From Sphingobium trunci (GTDB taxonomy: Bacteria; Pseudomonadota; Alphaproteobacteria; Sphingomonadales; Sphingomonadaceae): a stretch of 52,598 nucleotides of DNA. Positions 45,751 through 52,598 of this stretch are shown one piece after another (position 1 is the first letter of the stretch; each line of letters begins with the position of its first letter). Under the pieces are notes generated by a model. That model did no database searches. It was not told where the DNA came from and saw only the letters and a program-made list of their open reading frames with translations. Position numbers and translations under genes: made by a program. The DNA lies in contig NZ_JAKUJY010000027.1 of assembly GCF_022664535.1 (NCBI RefSeq), positions 1 to 52,598 of the forward strand. The letters run 5' to 3'.

Positions 45751-47132
45751 TGCCCCAGCGTCGCCCAGTGGACGCCGAACACATGAACCGACAGCAGGTA
45801 GCCAAGCACGACATTGACCGCGACGCCCAGGGTGAAGACCGCGAAGGGCATGCGGCCGGCCGCGGCCAAGGCGCGGAAGCGAGTGCTCAGGCCGATGCTG
45901 AGGAAGCAGAAGATGAACGCCCAACTGCGCAAATCCTTGATCGGCGCGATCAGGCCTGGCGTCGCGACCTTGTTATAATCGGCGAGGCTATAGTGAGCGG
46001 TCGTCACGGTCACGAGGGCCGACGCGATGAAGAAGCCCAGCACGAATTTGGGAAAACGCCGCCAGATTTCGCGGACGTCCGCCGCGCTGCCGCCGGGCTG
46101 CGCCTCCCAGCGCGTCGTCGCGACGATCGCCAGCGCGACCGCCCATATACCGATCCACACGTCGCGCCCGATGACCTTGATGAGCGTGAAGGCCTGTAGC
46201 GCCTGATCGGCCGTGCCGGCGATGCCGTCAACCTTGCCGGCGAGGCCGCCATAGGCCTGCGCCGCCGCGATACCCGCCGCATCGGCGAATTCGGACGTCC
46301 CGATCCAGGCACCAGCAATACCGGTCGGCAGGCCCAGCAGCCGCGCCGCGAGCGGCAGGGCGAAGATCATCGCGATCGCCCATAGGATCACGGTCGTGAT
46401 GGTGACGGCGACATGTTCCTTCTTCGCGCCCACAGCGCCGGCAATGGCGATGGCAGCCGACACGCCGCAGACCGCACCGCCCACGCCCAAGGTCGCCGCG
46501 AAGCGCCGGTCAAGCCCGAAGCGCACTGCCGCCCAGTAGATGACGGAAAAGGTGACGATCGACACGATAGACGCCTGCAATATGGCAACGGGGCCCGCGA
46601 GCGCGATCAGCGAAAAGGGAACCGTGGCGCCGAGCAGAACGATGCCGGTCTTGACGAAAAATTCGCCTCGGAATCCCGTTGCCAGCACCGCCGGCACCCC
46701 GCCCAGATTGGCGATGACCAGCCCCAGCAGCAGCGCGATCAGCGGCGGCTCCAGATTGTAGCGTGCCGCGCTTTCCCACTGGCCAAGAACGAAGATCGCG
46801 CAGGCAGCGACATAGAGTAGCGTGAAGGCCGGAACGAATTGGCGAAGGCGCAATCCCATGACCGAAATCGCAACGGAAAAGGCGGTAAGCCAGAACAGGA
46901 ACAGAGCGATATATCGCCACCCGTTCATGCCGAAATCGCCGGCGACTTCGGACAGGCTCTTCCATTTGGGCGGCACCACCGCCAACCAGCGTAGGGAGCC
47001 GCCGTTCCAGAACAGGAGCGTGCCGACTATGACGATCGACAGGCCGATCCAGATCGCCCACCAATCCTCCTTGCGCCAAAATTCGCTGCCGCCTGAAGGC
47101 GGCGCGGCGCTCCGCGCGGGATCGGTCGTCAT
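45747..47132 (-). CDS. YeiH-family putative sulfate/sulfite exporter
   Basis: A 461-residue polytopic membrane protein. The core (from about residue 130) has the family's repeated helices and signatures: LEPPLIALLLGLVIANLGG, KTGIVLLGATVPFSLIA, LGVGGAVCGVSAAIAIAGAV, IGTSEFADAAGIAAA and LIKVIGRDVWIGI. It carries an N-terminal extension of about 120 residues with three extra hydrophobic segments, compared with roughly 350 for E. coli YeiH. Family annotation is export of sulfate or sulfite-like anions; direct proof is limited. ATG at 47132 has AGGGGG upstream; GTG at 47135 is also possible. It follows TonB receptor 2 on the same strand after a 220-nt gap. Confidence 0.9.
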   Translation of the reverse strand: MTTDPARSAAPPSGGSEFWRKEDWWAIWIGLSIVIVGTLLFWNGGSLRWLAVVPPKWKSLSEVAGDFGMNGWRYIALFLFWLTAFSVAISVMGLRLRQFVPAFTLLYVAACAIFVLGQWESAARYNLEPPLIALLLGLVIANLGGVPAVLATGFRGEFFVKTGIVLLGATVPFSLIALAGPVAILQASIVSIVTFSVIYWAAVRFGLDRRFAATLGVGGAVCGVSAAIAIAGAVGAKKEHVAVTITTVILWAIAMIFALPLAARLLGLPTGIAGAWIGTSEFADAAGIAAAQAYGGLAGKVDGIAGTADQALQAFTLIKVIGRDVWIGIWAVALAIVATTRWEAQPGGSAADVREIWRRFPKFVLGFFIASALVTVTTAHYSLADYNKVATPGLIAPIKDLRSWAFIFCFLSIGLSTRFRALAAAGRMPFAVFTLGVAVNVVLGYLLSVHVFGVHWATLGQ

Positions 47133-47352
47133 CACAAGCCCCCTGTCCTATGTCCGACGCTCAGAAGTCCGCTAGACCGCGCCCAAAGACAAGCGCAAAT
47201 CCGCCGGGCATCTATGAGAAATGCCCCCCCTTTTCAGGAAAGGACGACGGCGCTGCGGCGATTGGTGGTGGTTCCAAGGTCCGGCCGGTGGGCGTGGCAT
47301 CATGAGTGACTCCCTGGCCCGCAAAAGGGCAGCGTGCCAGGGTGAGGTGATG

Positions 47353-49929
47353 TCAGAGATCGGCCGACAGGCGCACATACCAGAAACCGCCTAGCACCCC
47401 GAGCGGCGATGCGTCGGGATAGATGAAGCCGCTGGCCGGGCCGCCGGACGTGGGATAGATCAGACGGGTCTCGCGGTCGGGATAGTTGTCAAAGATGTTT
47501 TCGGCCCCTGCCGCGATGCGGAACTTGTCCGCCACCTTCACGCCGACCTCCAGATCGAAGGAGAGTTCGGCGCCGAAGCGCTTGTCGCCGCCATTGCCGG
47601 TGGTACTGGTTCCGGTCTGGTTGCTGGTGAACTTCCCGAAATAGTTGGCGCGCGCGGTCAGATCGAAAGCGCCGATCTCGGCCGTCTGGGTGAAGACGGC
47701 GCGCCAGCGGGGAAGCAGCGTCTCGATGTCCCGCTTGCGCACGTCGTCGATCAGTGGCCCGCTGCCGACCGTGCGGCGATAGAGCAGCTTCGTGCGGTTG
47801 TAGTTGACCGCGAGTTGCGACGACAATCTGGCCCAGCCCGGATTGGCGCGGTAGCTCGCCACGACGTCCGCGCCCTGCGTCCGCGTGCCGAAGCCGTTGG
47901 TGAAATATTGCACCGCGCCCAGCGATGCCGCATCGACCACGCCCAAGGCGGTCAGTTGCGTCCGGTCCGCATCCGTAACGTTGAACCGGCTGGTAAGGCC
48001 GATCCGGTTCGTCACCTTGATGTTGTAATAATCCCAGGTGACGGTGAAGGCCGGGCTGGGCGTCAGCACCACGCCGCCGCTGAAGTTCACCGATTCCTCC
48101 GGCGTCAATGCGGTCGCGCCATAATATTTTGCGGCGGGATCTTCAGGCGACAGCGTCGCGACCTGCACCGGATTGGACCCGACGAACGTCGTCTGCAGGT
48201 TGCGCAGATAGAGCTGCCCCGGCGTCGGCGCGCGGAAGCCGGTGCTGGCCGCGCCGCGCAGGGCGATGGCATCGCTCAGCGCATAGCGCGCAGTGGCCTT
48301 GACATTGGTCGTGCCGCCGAAGTCCGCATAATGCTCGTAGCGCACCGCGCCGCCCAGCGTGAACCGCGACGTCACATCGACTTCCAGATCGAGATAGGCC
48401 GCATAGCTCGCCCGCGACCGGTCGACGATCGAGGTCGGGCCATATCCGGGGAAGCCGTTCGAACCGACCGGATGGGTGACCAGAAAGGTCGTGCCGTCGG
48501 TCCTGCGGACCGTCTGGATCGCATAGACGCCCTGTTCATAGGAGGCCTTATCCCCCGCACCGATCAGGAAGCTTTCGCGTCGCCATTCGAGGCCGCCCGC
48601 GATATTGAGCGGGCTGGCGAGGCCGATCTCCACCGGATAGGTGAGGTCCAGATTGGCGTTGAGTTCGCGCTGCTCCAGCGAGCCGGCATAAAAGCTGGTG
48701 GGCGTATCCGGCCCGAGCGACGGGTTGATCGTGTCGGAGATATAATATTTGATCCGGTTCTGACCGTAGCTCAGGCTCGCGTCATATTTCAACCCGAACC
48801 CGGTTTCCCCGCGATAGCCGCCGACCGCCGACAGGTCGGTATTGGTGCTGCGGAAGCGCGGCGTGAAGCCATTGGGAAACAGGCTCGCATTGTCCCATGT
48901 CCGGCCATTCGCATTCCATGTGCCGTCGGCATTGCGATCCAGATAGACGATGGCGATGGACTTGCCGAGCGTCGTGGGTCCGGCCGGGCCGGTGACGGGC
49001 ACCGCCACCGGACGGCGATAGTTGAAGTCGATCACCTGATTGGAATGGCCGTAATTGCCGAAGAAATAGAGCGTGTCCTTGTCGCCCAGCGGCAGTTCGG
49101 AATTGACGAAGAAACGATAGGCTTCCGTGTCCGGGCTGCCGAATTTCGTTACCGGCTGCTTCACGTCATAGCCCAGCGATTTCAGCACCACGGCGTCGGG
49201 ACGCTGCACGGCGCGGTTGGTGTCGTTGGCGTTCACATATTCGGCTGTCAGGTTGATAAAGCCGCCCTGTTCGCCCAGCTTCAGCCCCAGATTGCCGGAT
49301 AGCTGGATGTCGCGCCCGTCCCCCTTATAATATTCGCCGTAGCGCGTGGTGAGACGCAGACCCTCCGCATTGCGTTTGAGCCCGAAGTTGAGCACCCCGG
49401 CGATCGCGTCCGACCCATATTGCGCGGCGGCACCGTCGCGCAGCACTTCGACGCGCTCGATTGCGGCGGCCGGAATCTGCGAAAGATCAGCGCTCTGCGA
49501 CCCGGCGGCGAGCGATCCGCCGCTGACCTGCACCAGCGCCGAACGGTGAACGCGCTTGCCGTTGATCAGCACCAGCGTCTCGTCCGGCGGCAGTCCGCGC
49601 AGCGTCGGCGGGCGAACGAAGGCAGACCCGTCGAACAGCGCGTTGCGCTGGAGATTGAAGGAGGGCACGAGATTCTTGATCGCCTGCTTGATATCACTGG
49701 TGGACTGGCTGGCGAGATCGGCGGCGGAAAAGACATCGACCGGCACCGCCGATTCCGCGACCGTTCGATCCGTGCGACGGGTGCCGGTGATGATGATGGT
49801 GTCGCGCCCCTGTTCGTCTCCGATAGCGGCAGCGGCCGATTGCGACGGCTCCTGCGCGTCCGCGGCCTGAGCGAGCACCGCCGCCGCCAGGGCCGTTCCG
49901 GCCCTGACCCACAATTTCAACGATGTCAT
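47353..49929 (-). CDS. TonB-dependent outer-membrane receptor 2
   Basis: An 858-residue TonB-dependent transporter. Signal peptide about 1-25 (ending QAADAQ), TonB-box-like DTIIITGTRR, and a plug containing VDVFSAADLASQS, TLRGLPPDETLVLINGKRVH and IERVEVLRDGAAAQYGSDAIAGVLN. A long barrel ends ...YVRLSADL. Its plug motifs parallel receptor 1, with which it shares the upstream dyad. Located upstream of a YeiH-type exporter on the same strand, so a sulfur-containing ligand is plausible but not shown. Ribosome site AGGGGGAATAGAC before the ATG. Confidence 0.95.
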   Translation of the reverse strand: MTSLKLWVRAGTALAAAVLAQAADAQEPSQSAAAAIGDEQGRDTIIITGTRRTDRTVAESAVPVDVFSAADLASQSTSDIKQAIKNLVPSFNLQRNALFDGSAFVRPPTLRGLPPDETLVLINGKRVHRSALVQVSGGSLAAGSQSADLSQIPAAAIERVEVLRDGAAAQYGSDAIAGVLNFGLKRNAEGLRLTTRYGEYYKGDGRDIQLSGNLGLKLGEQGGFINLTAEYVNANDTNRAVQRPDAVVLKSLGYDVKQPVTKFGSPDTEAYRFFVNSELPLGDKDTLYFFGNYGHSNQVIDFNYRRPVAVPVTGPAGPTTLGKSIAIVYLDRNADGTWNANGRTWDNASLFPNGFTPRFRSTNTDLSAVGGYRGETGFGLKYDASLSYGQNRIKYYISDTINPSLGPDTPTSFYAGSLEQRELNANLDLTYPVEIGLASPLNIAGGLEWRRESFLIGAGDKASYEQGVYAIQTVRRTDGTTFLVTHPVGSNGFPGYGPTSIVDRSRASYAAYLDLEVDVTSRFTLGGAVRYEHYADFGGTTNVKATARYALSDAIALRGAASTGFRAPTPGQLYLRNLQTTFVGSNPVQVATLSPEDPAAKYYGATALTPEESVNFSGGVVLTPSPAFTVTWDYYNIKVTNRIGLTSRFNVTDADRTQLTALGVVDAASLGAVQYFTNGFGTRTQGADVVASYRANPGWARLSSQLAVNYNRTKLLYRRTVGSGPLIDDVRKRDIETLLPRWRAVFTQTAEIGAFDLTARANYFGKFTSNQTGTSTTGNGGDKRFGAELSFDLEVGVKVADKFRIAAGAENIFDNYPDRETRLIYPTSGGPASGFIYPDASPLGVLGGFWYVRLSADL

Positions 49930-50013
49930 GTCTATTCCCCCTGTCAGCTTTGGTCCTGCGACCGATCCGTCAGCATCTCTTTACGGGATGGACGCGATAC
50001 GGCCGACGCTCTT

Positions 50014-50030
50014 TCTACTAAAATGATAGA
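50014..50030. promoter_or_regulatory. dyad TCTACT-N5-GATAGA upstream of TonB receptor 2
   Basis: Same half-site and spacing as the dyad before receptor 1 (9887-9903); the right arm is identical and the left differs in its last two bases. It lies in an AT-rich stretch 85 nt before the receptor start, inside an otherwise empty 247-nt gap. Confidence 0.4.
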
Positions 50031-50176
50031 GAAAGCTGACAAACGAGTATTCTCAATAGGTTCGCCATTGCAGAACAACATAGAAGCGCGACGATATCGG
50101 TGACCTGGGCTCAGGCCTTGTGCTTCGGGCAAGTCATTGAGCAGAGCCGTTGCGCCGATATCATAAACGACTGCCA

Positions 50177-50485
50177 TCAACGCTTGCGCACGAACTCCGC
50201 GCGCAGCACAAGGCCCTTGATGCCAGGATATTTGCAGTCGATTTCCTGAGTGTCGCCAGTCAGGCGTATGGCGGGGATCACCGTGCCGCGCTTGAGCGTC
50301 TGGCCCGCCCCCTTCACATCAAGGTCCTTGATCAGCGTCACGGAGTCGCCATCGGCGAGCAGATTGCCAACCGCATCACGTACCTCGATCGCGTTCTCCC
50401 TGGCGTGTTTGGCGGCAAGTTCCGACGCGGGCAGCCACTCGCCGCTCACCTCGTCGTAAACATAGTCTTCGGTATCTTGCGACAT
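50177..50485 (-). CDS. PhnA/YjdM-family protein
   Basis: A 102-residue protein with the C-terminal PhnA domain: EVRDAVGNLLADGDSVTLIKDLDVKG, LKRGTVIPAIRL, then EIDCKYPGIKGLVLRAEFVRK. The N-terminal zinc-ribbon of E. coli YjdM is absent, replaced by a short acidic segment. Despite its name the family has no proven role in phosphonate use. ATG at 50485 has GGAGAACGACC upstream. It stands between TonB receptor 2 and the SulP gene on the same strand, 42 nt after the SulP stop. Confidence 0.92.
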   Translation of the reverse strand: MSQDTEDYVYDEVSGEWLPASELAAKHARENAIEVRDAVGNLLADGDSVTLIKDLDVKGAGQTLKRGTVIPAIRLTGDTQEIDCKYPGIKGLVLRAEFVRKR

Positions 50486-50527
50486 GGTCGTTCTCCATCC
50501 TGCCCGCACCAAGCGGGCCGTGTTTAT

Positions 50528-52168
50528 TCAAGCGGGCATCGTGCTCGACGACCTGCGGATCGCCGCCGCCAGGTTCGTCACCCGTTCCGCACCTGCAAAG
50601 CGCGGTCGGGCGCGAGCCAGGGCCTGCCATACCGGACGCGGCATGTCCGAAAGGATGACGCGGGTGCCTGCGTGGCGCGCATGATCGACGAAAGTTTCCA
50701 GCACGTTGATGCCGGAGGAGTCGATGTAGGGCACCCGGTCGAGACGAAGAATGATGGCATGGGGCTTGTTGCCGATGCGCGTCAGGGCGTCGAGCATTTC
50801 GTCAGCAACACCAAAGAACATCGGACCGGCGATCCGGAAAACCTCTACCCCCGCCGGCAGTGCGGTACGCTGGGCTGGGTCCTCCAAACTCTCGTCTTCG
50901 TCGAGGATGCCGGTCGCGTCGCCCATCCGCGCCATGAACAGCAGCGAGGCGAGCGTGACGCCGACGCCGATCGCCACCGTCAGGTCAACCAGCACGGTCA
51001 GCGTGAAGGTGAGGAGCAGCAGCGCCCGCTCGCCCTTGTCCATACGCGGCAGTTCGGCAAAGCGCTCGGCCTCGCTCATGCCCCAGGCGACGATCAGCAG
51101 GATCGCCGCCAATGCCGGCATCGGCACATAGGCCACCAGCTTCCCCGCCACCAACAGGATCGCCAGCAGAAAAGCGGCGTGCAACATGCCGGCGACCGGC
51201 GTCCTTGCGCCGGCACGGATGTTGGTGGCCGTACGCGCGATCGCGCCAGTGGCGGGAAGGCCCCCGAAGACGGCCGAAGCAAGATTGGCGATGCCCTGCC
51301 CCACCAGTTCCTGCCCGGGCCGATGTTTGTAACCCGTCATGCCGTCTGCCACCACGGCGGAGAGCAGTGCCTCGATACCGGCGAGGAAAGCGATCGTGAA
51401 TGCCGAGGGCAGCACCGCCCGGAACGTTGCGAAGGAAAGCATCGGCAGATGCGGTTCCGGCATGCTGGTCGGCATGTTCGGAAAACGATCGCCTACAGTC
51501 TCGACCGGCAGATGAGTCAACGCCACGACCATCCCGGCAGCGACGATGGCGATCAGATAGCCCGGCAGGCGCGGGTTGATGCGCCGCAGCGCGATGATCA
51601 ACCCCAATGTACCCAGGCCGACGCCGAGACTGGCCCAGTTGATCGTGTCCAGCGCACCGAGATAGGCTGCCCATTTTCCGATGAACTCGGCCGGAAAATG
51701 GCTGGCGCGCAGCCCCAGAAAATCACCGACCTCGCTGGACGCGATGATGACGGCGATCCCGGCGGTGAAGCCCGTCACCACCGGCAGCGGCACGAAGCGC
51801 ATCAGCCGGCCAAGCCCGGCATAGCCCGCCGCAACCAGAATGATGCCCGCCAACAGCGTCGCGGCCACCAGCCCGGCATAGCCGTGCGCGGCGATCACAC
51901 CGGCGATCACCACCACGAAGGCCCCGGTTGGACCGCCGACCTGCACGCGGCTCCCACCCAGCGCAGAGATCAGGAAGCCGGCGATGATTGCCGTCACCAG
52001 CCCCTTGTCGGGCGAAGCACCCGAGGCAATGGCGAGCGCCATCGACAGCGGCAGCGCGACAATGGCGACGGTCAACCCTGCCAATGCATCGGCGCGCAGG
52101 CGTTGAACATCATAGCCGTCGCGCCAGGTGGTAAGCAGCTTGGGGGTGAAGGCAAGCGGCAGCGCCAC
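50528..52168 (-). CDS. SulP-family inorganic anion transporter
   Basis: A 546-residue SulP (SLC26-like) permease: about 12 membrane segments with ALAGLTVAIVALPLSMALAIASGASP and the signature GGSRVQVGGPTGAFVV, followed by a C-terminal STAS domain (about 425-535, HAIILRLDRVPYIDSSGINVLE with the conserved D-S-S-G). Transports sulfate, bicarbonate or a similar anion across the inner membrane; selectivity is not predictable. It starts at GTG 52168, 2 nt after the stop of an XRE regulator, so they form an operon. Confidence 0.92.
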   Translation of the reverse strand: MALPLAFTPKLLTTWRDGYDVQRLRADALAGLTVAIVALPLSMALAIASGASPDKGLVTAIIAGFLISALGGSRVQVGGPTGAFVVVIAGVIAAHGYAGLVAATLLAGIILVAAGYAGLGRLMRFVPLPVVTGFTAGIAVIIASSEVGDFLGLRASHFPAEFIGKWAAYLGALDTINWASLGVGLGTLGLIIALRRINPRLPGYLIAIVAAGMVVALTHLPVETVGDRFPNMPTSMPEPHLPMLSFATFRAVLPSAFTIAFLAGIEALLSAVVADGMTGYKHRPGQELVGQGIANLASAVFGGLPATGAIARTATNIRAGARTPVAGMLHAAFLLAILLVAGKLVAYVPMPALAAILLIVAWGMSEAERFAELPRMDKGERALLLLTFTLTVLVDLTVAIGVGVTLASLLFMARMGDATGILDEDESLEDPAQRTALPAGVEVFRIAGPMFFGVADEMLDALTRIGNKPHAIILRLDRVPYIDSSGINVLETFVDHARHAGTRVILSDMPRPVWQALARARPRFAGAERVTNLAAAIRRSSSTMPA

Positions 52169-52170
52169 GG

Positions 52171-52494
52171 TCAGGGCTGTTCCCGCCGGGATGTCGGCCG
52201 CCGGTCATAGGGAAGCGAAGCGTTGCCCACGAAGGATTGGCCAGCCTGCGTCTCGCGCAGCCGCACCCCCCGCCCGGTCCCCGTGGACGGCGCATGTTCG
52301 CCGAGGATCTCGATCCCCGCGCCTTCCAGCGCCCTGATCAACTTCATCAGCTTGTCGACGGTACCGCGCACCTCGCCGTTGGAAGCCTCCATCCGCTGGA
52401 TCGTCGGCAGCGAGACCCCCGCCATCTCTGCCAGTTGGCGCTGGTCAATGCCAAGCAAAGCCCTGGCTGCGCGGATTTGACTGGCAATAAGCAT
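52171..52494 (-). CDS. XRE-family HTH regulator preceding sulP
   Basis: A 107-residue regulator. The lambda-repressor-type HTH is at about 5-60: QIRAARALLGIDQRQLAEMAGVSLPTIQRMEASNGE. A short C-terminal segment, LIRALEGAGIEILGEH, typical of single-domain XRE proteins, and a basic tail follow. ATG at 52494 was chosen over a TTG 21 nt earlier; AGGAA lies about 10 nt upstream. It ends 2 nt before the SulP start and likely controls its own operon through the dyad at 52501-52525. Confidence 0.9.
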   Translation of the reverse strand: MLIASQIRAARALLGIDQRQLAEMAGVSLPTIQRMEASNGEVRGTVDKLMKLIRALEGAGIEILGEHAPSTGTGRGVRLRETQAGQSFVGNASLPYDRRPTSRREQP

Positions 52495-52500
52495 CCATGA

Positions 52501-52525
52501 TTCCTGATGTTTCAAATATCAGAAA
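52501..52525. promoter_or_regulatory. inverted repeat before the XRE-SulP operon
   Basis: TTCCTGAT-N9-ATCAGAAA, with 7 of 8 arm bases complementary, placed 7 nt before the XRE start and overlapping its ribosome site. The location fits an autorepressor operator. The remaining 73 nt to the window end show no gene. Confidence 0.45.
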
Positions 52526-52598
52526 TGATGCACAAACCAAAGTGGCTATGTCAATGCCAATGGCGACTCTTAGGGCGAAGACCCCGATCAAGCGGGCA

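Noticed and set aside
47172..47378. 68-codon minus-strand frame between TonB receptor 2 and YeiH
   Set aside because: No ribosome site, no family, overlaps the receptor end; looks like chance.
47815..49302. A 495-codon plus-strand frame inside TonB receptor 2
   Set aside because: Antisense shadow; no signal or motif.
50150..52210. A 686-codon plus-strand frame over PhnA, SulP and XRE genes
   Set aside because: Crosses three minus-strand genes with clear motifs; His/Arg/Gln-rich antisense artefact.

Overview
This is a 52.6-kb GC-rich chromosomal window that reads like a sphingomonad (Alphaproteobacteria, Sphingomonadaceae). The evidence is large TonB-dependent receptors, many glutathione S-transferases (GSTs) and SDR enzymes, a ROSE-like RNA thermometer in front of hsp20, and small palindromic repeats with CTAG-type ends. 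The genus cannot be fixed from the sequence alone. No rRNA, tRNA, CRISPR array, intact IS or phage was found. The only transposon trace is a short relic of an IS3-family transposase near 30.6 kb.

Layout. 0-7.4 kb: an SDR, then a tripartite RND efflux locus (outer-membrane factor on minus; tetR, membrane-fusion protein and permease on plus). Two matching 24-bp operators flank tetR, and the permease has a 1-nt frameshift. 7.4-10.6 kb: TonB receptor 1 and a GST. 10.8-14.6 kb: a KynR-like Lrp/AsnC regulator divergent from a kynureninase-like PLP enzyme and a PrnB/IDO-superfamily protein, with GSTs on both sides. This is the most unusual metabolic unit here. 14.6-17.7 kb: WYL regulator, SDR, AraC regulator. 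17.7-20 kb: an AT-richer small-ORF patch, two hsp20 genes, dispersed repeats and a small conserved-looking protein. 20-25.2 kb: LysR regulator, carboxymuconolactone-decarboxylase (CMD)-like relics, an NTF2-like gene, a three-part PNPOx/reductase/ferredoxin fusion and a GST. 25.3-28.1 kb: Cu(+) P-type ATPase with a CueR-type operator, then a DUF2933 protein. 28.4-30.5 kb: epimerase and nitronate monooxygenase.

30.7-52.5 kb has a sulfur theme. A BisC-like molybdoenzyme is translationally coupled to a Tat-type SsuA-like binding protein. It is followed by a five-gene methionine-salvage operon (mtnB-mtnD-mtnC-mtnK-mtnA) with overlapping genes. After a DnaQ-like exonuclease comes a peroxiredoxin-GST pair whose third gene, an SnaA/NtaA/DszA-type flavin monooxygenase, is a clear pseudogene. 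Then come an M20 peptidase, a peptide deformylase, a redoxin, an SDR that lacks its catalytic Tyr/Lys, a YeiH-type exporter coupled to a Cys-rich peptide, TonB receptor 2, a PhnA protein, and an XRE-SulP transporter pair.

A plausible reading is an accessory region for organosulfur and xenobiotic uptake, detoxification and salvage. The two TonB receptor genes share an upstream dyad (TCTAYY-N5-GATAGA), suggesting one regulator controls both. Three single-base lesions lie in short homopolymers (5535, 22254, 40893), so sequencing error should be excluded before calling those genes dead.
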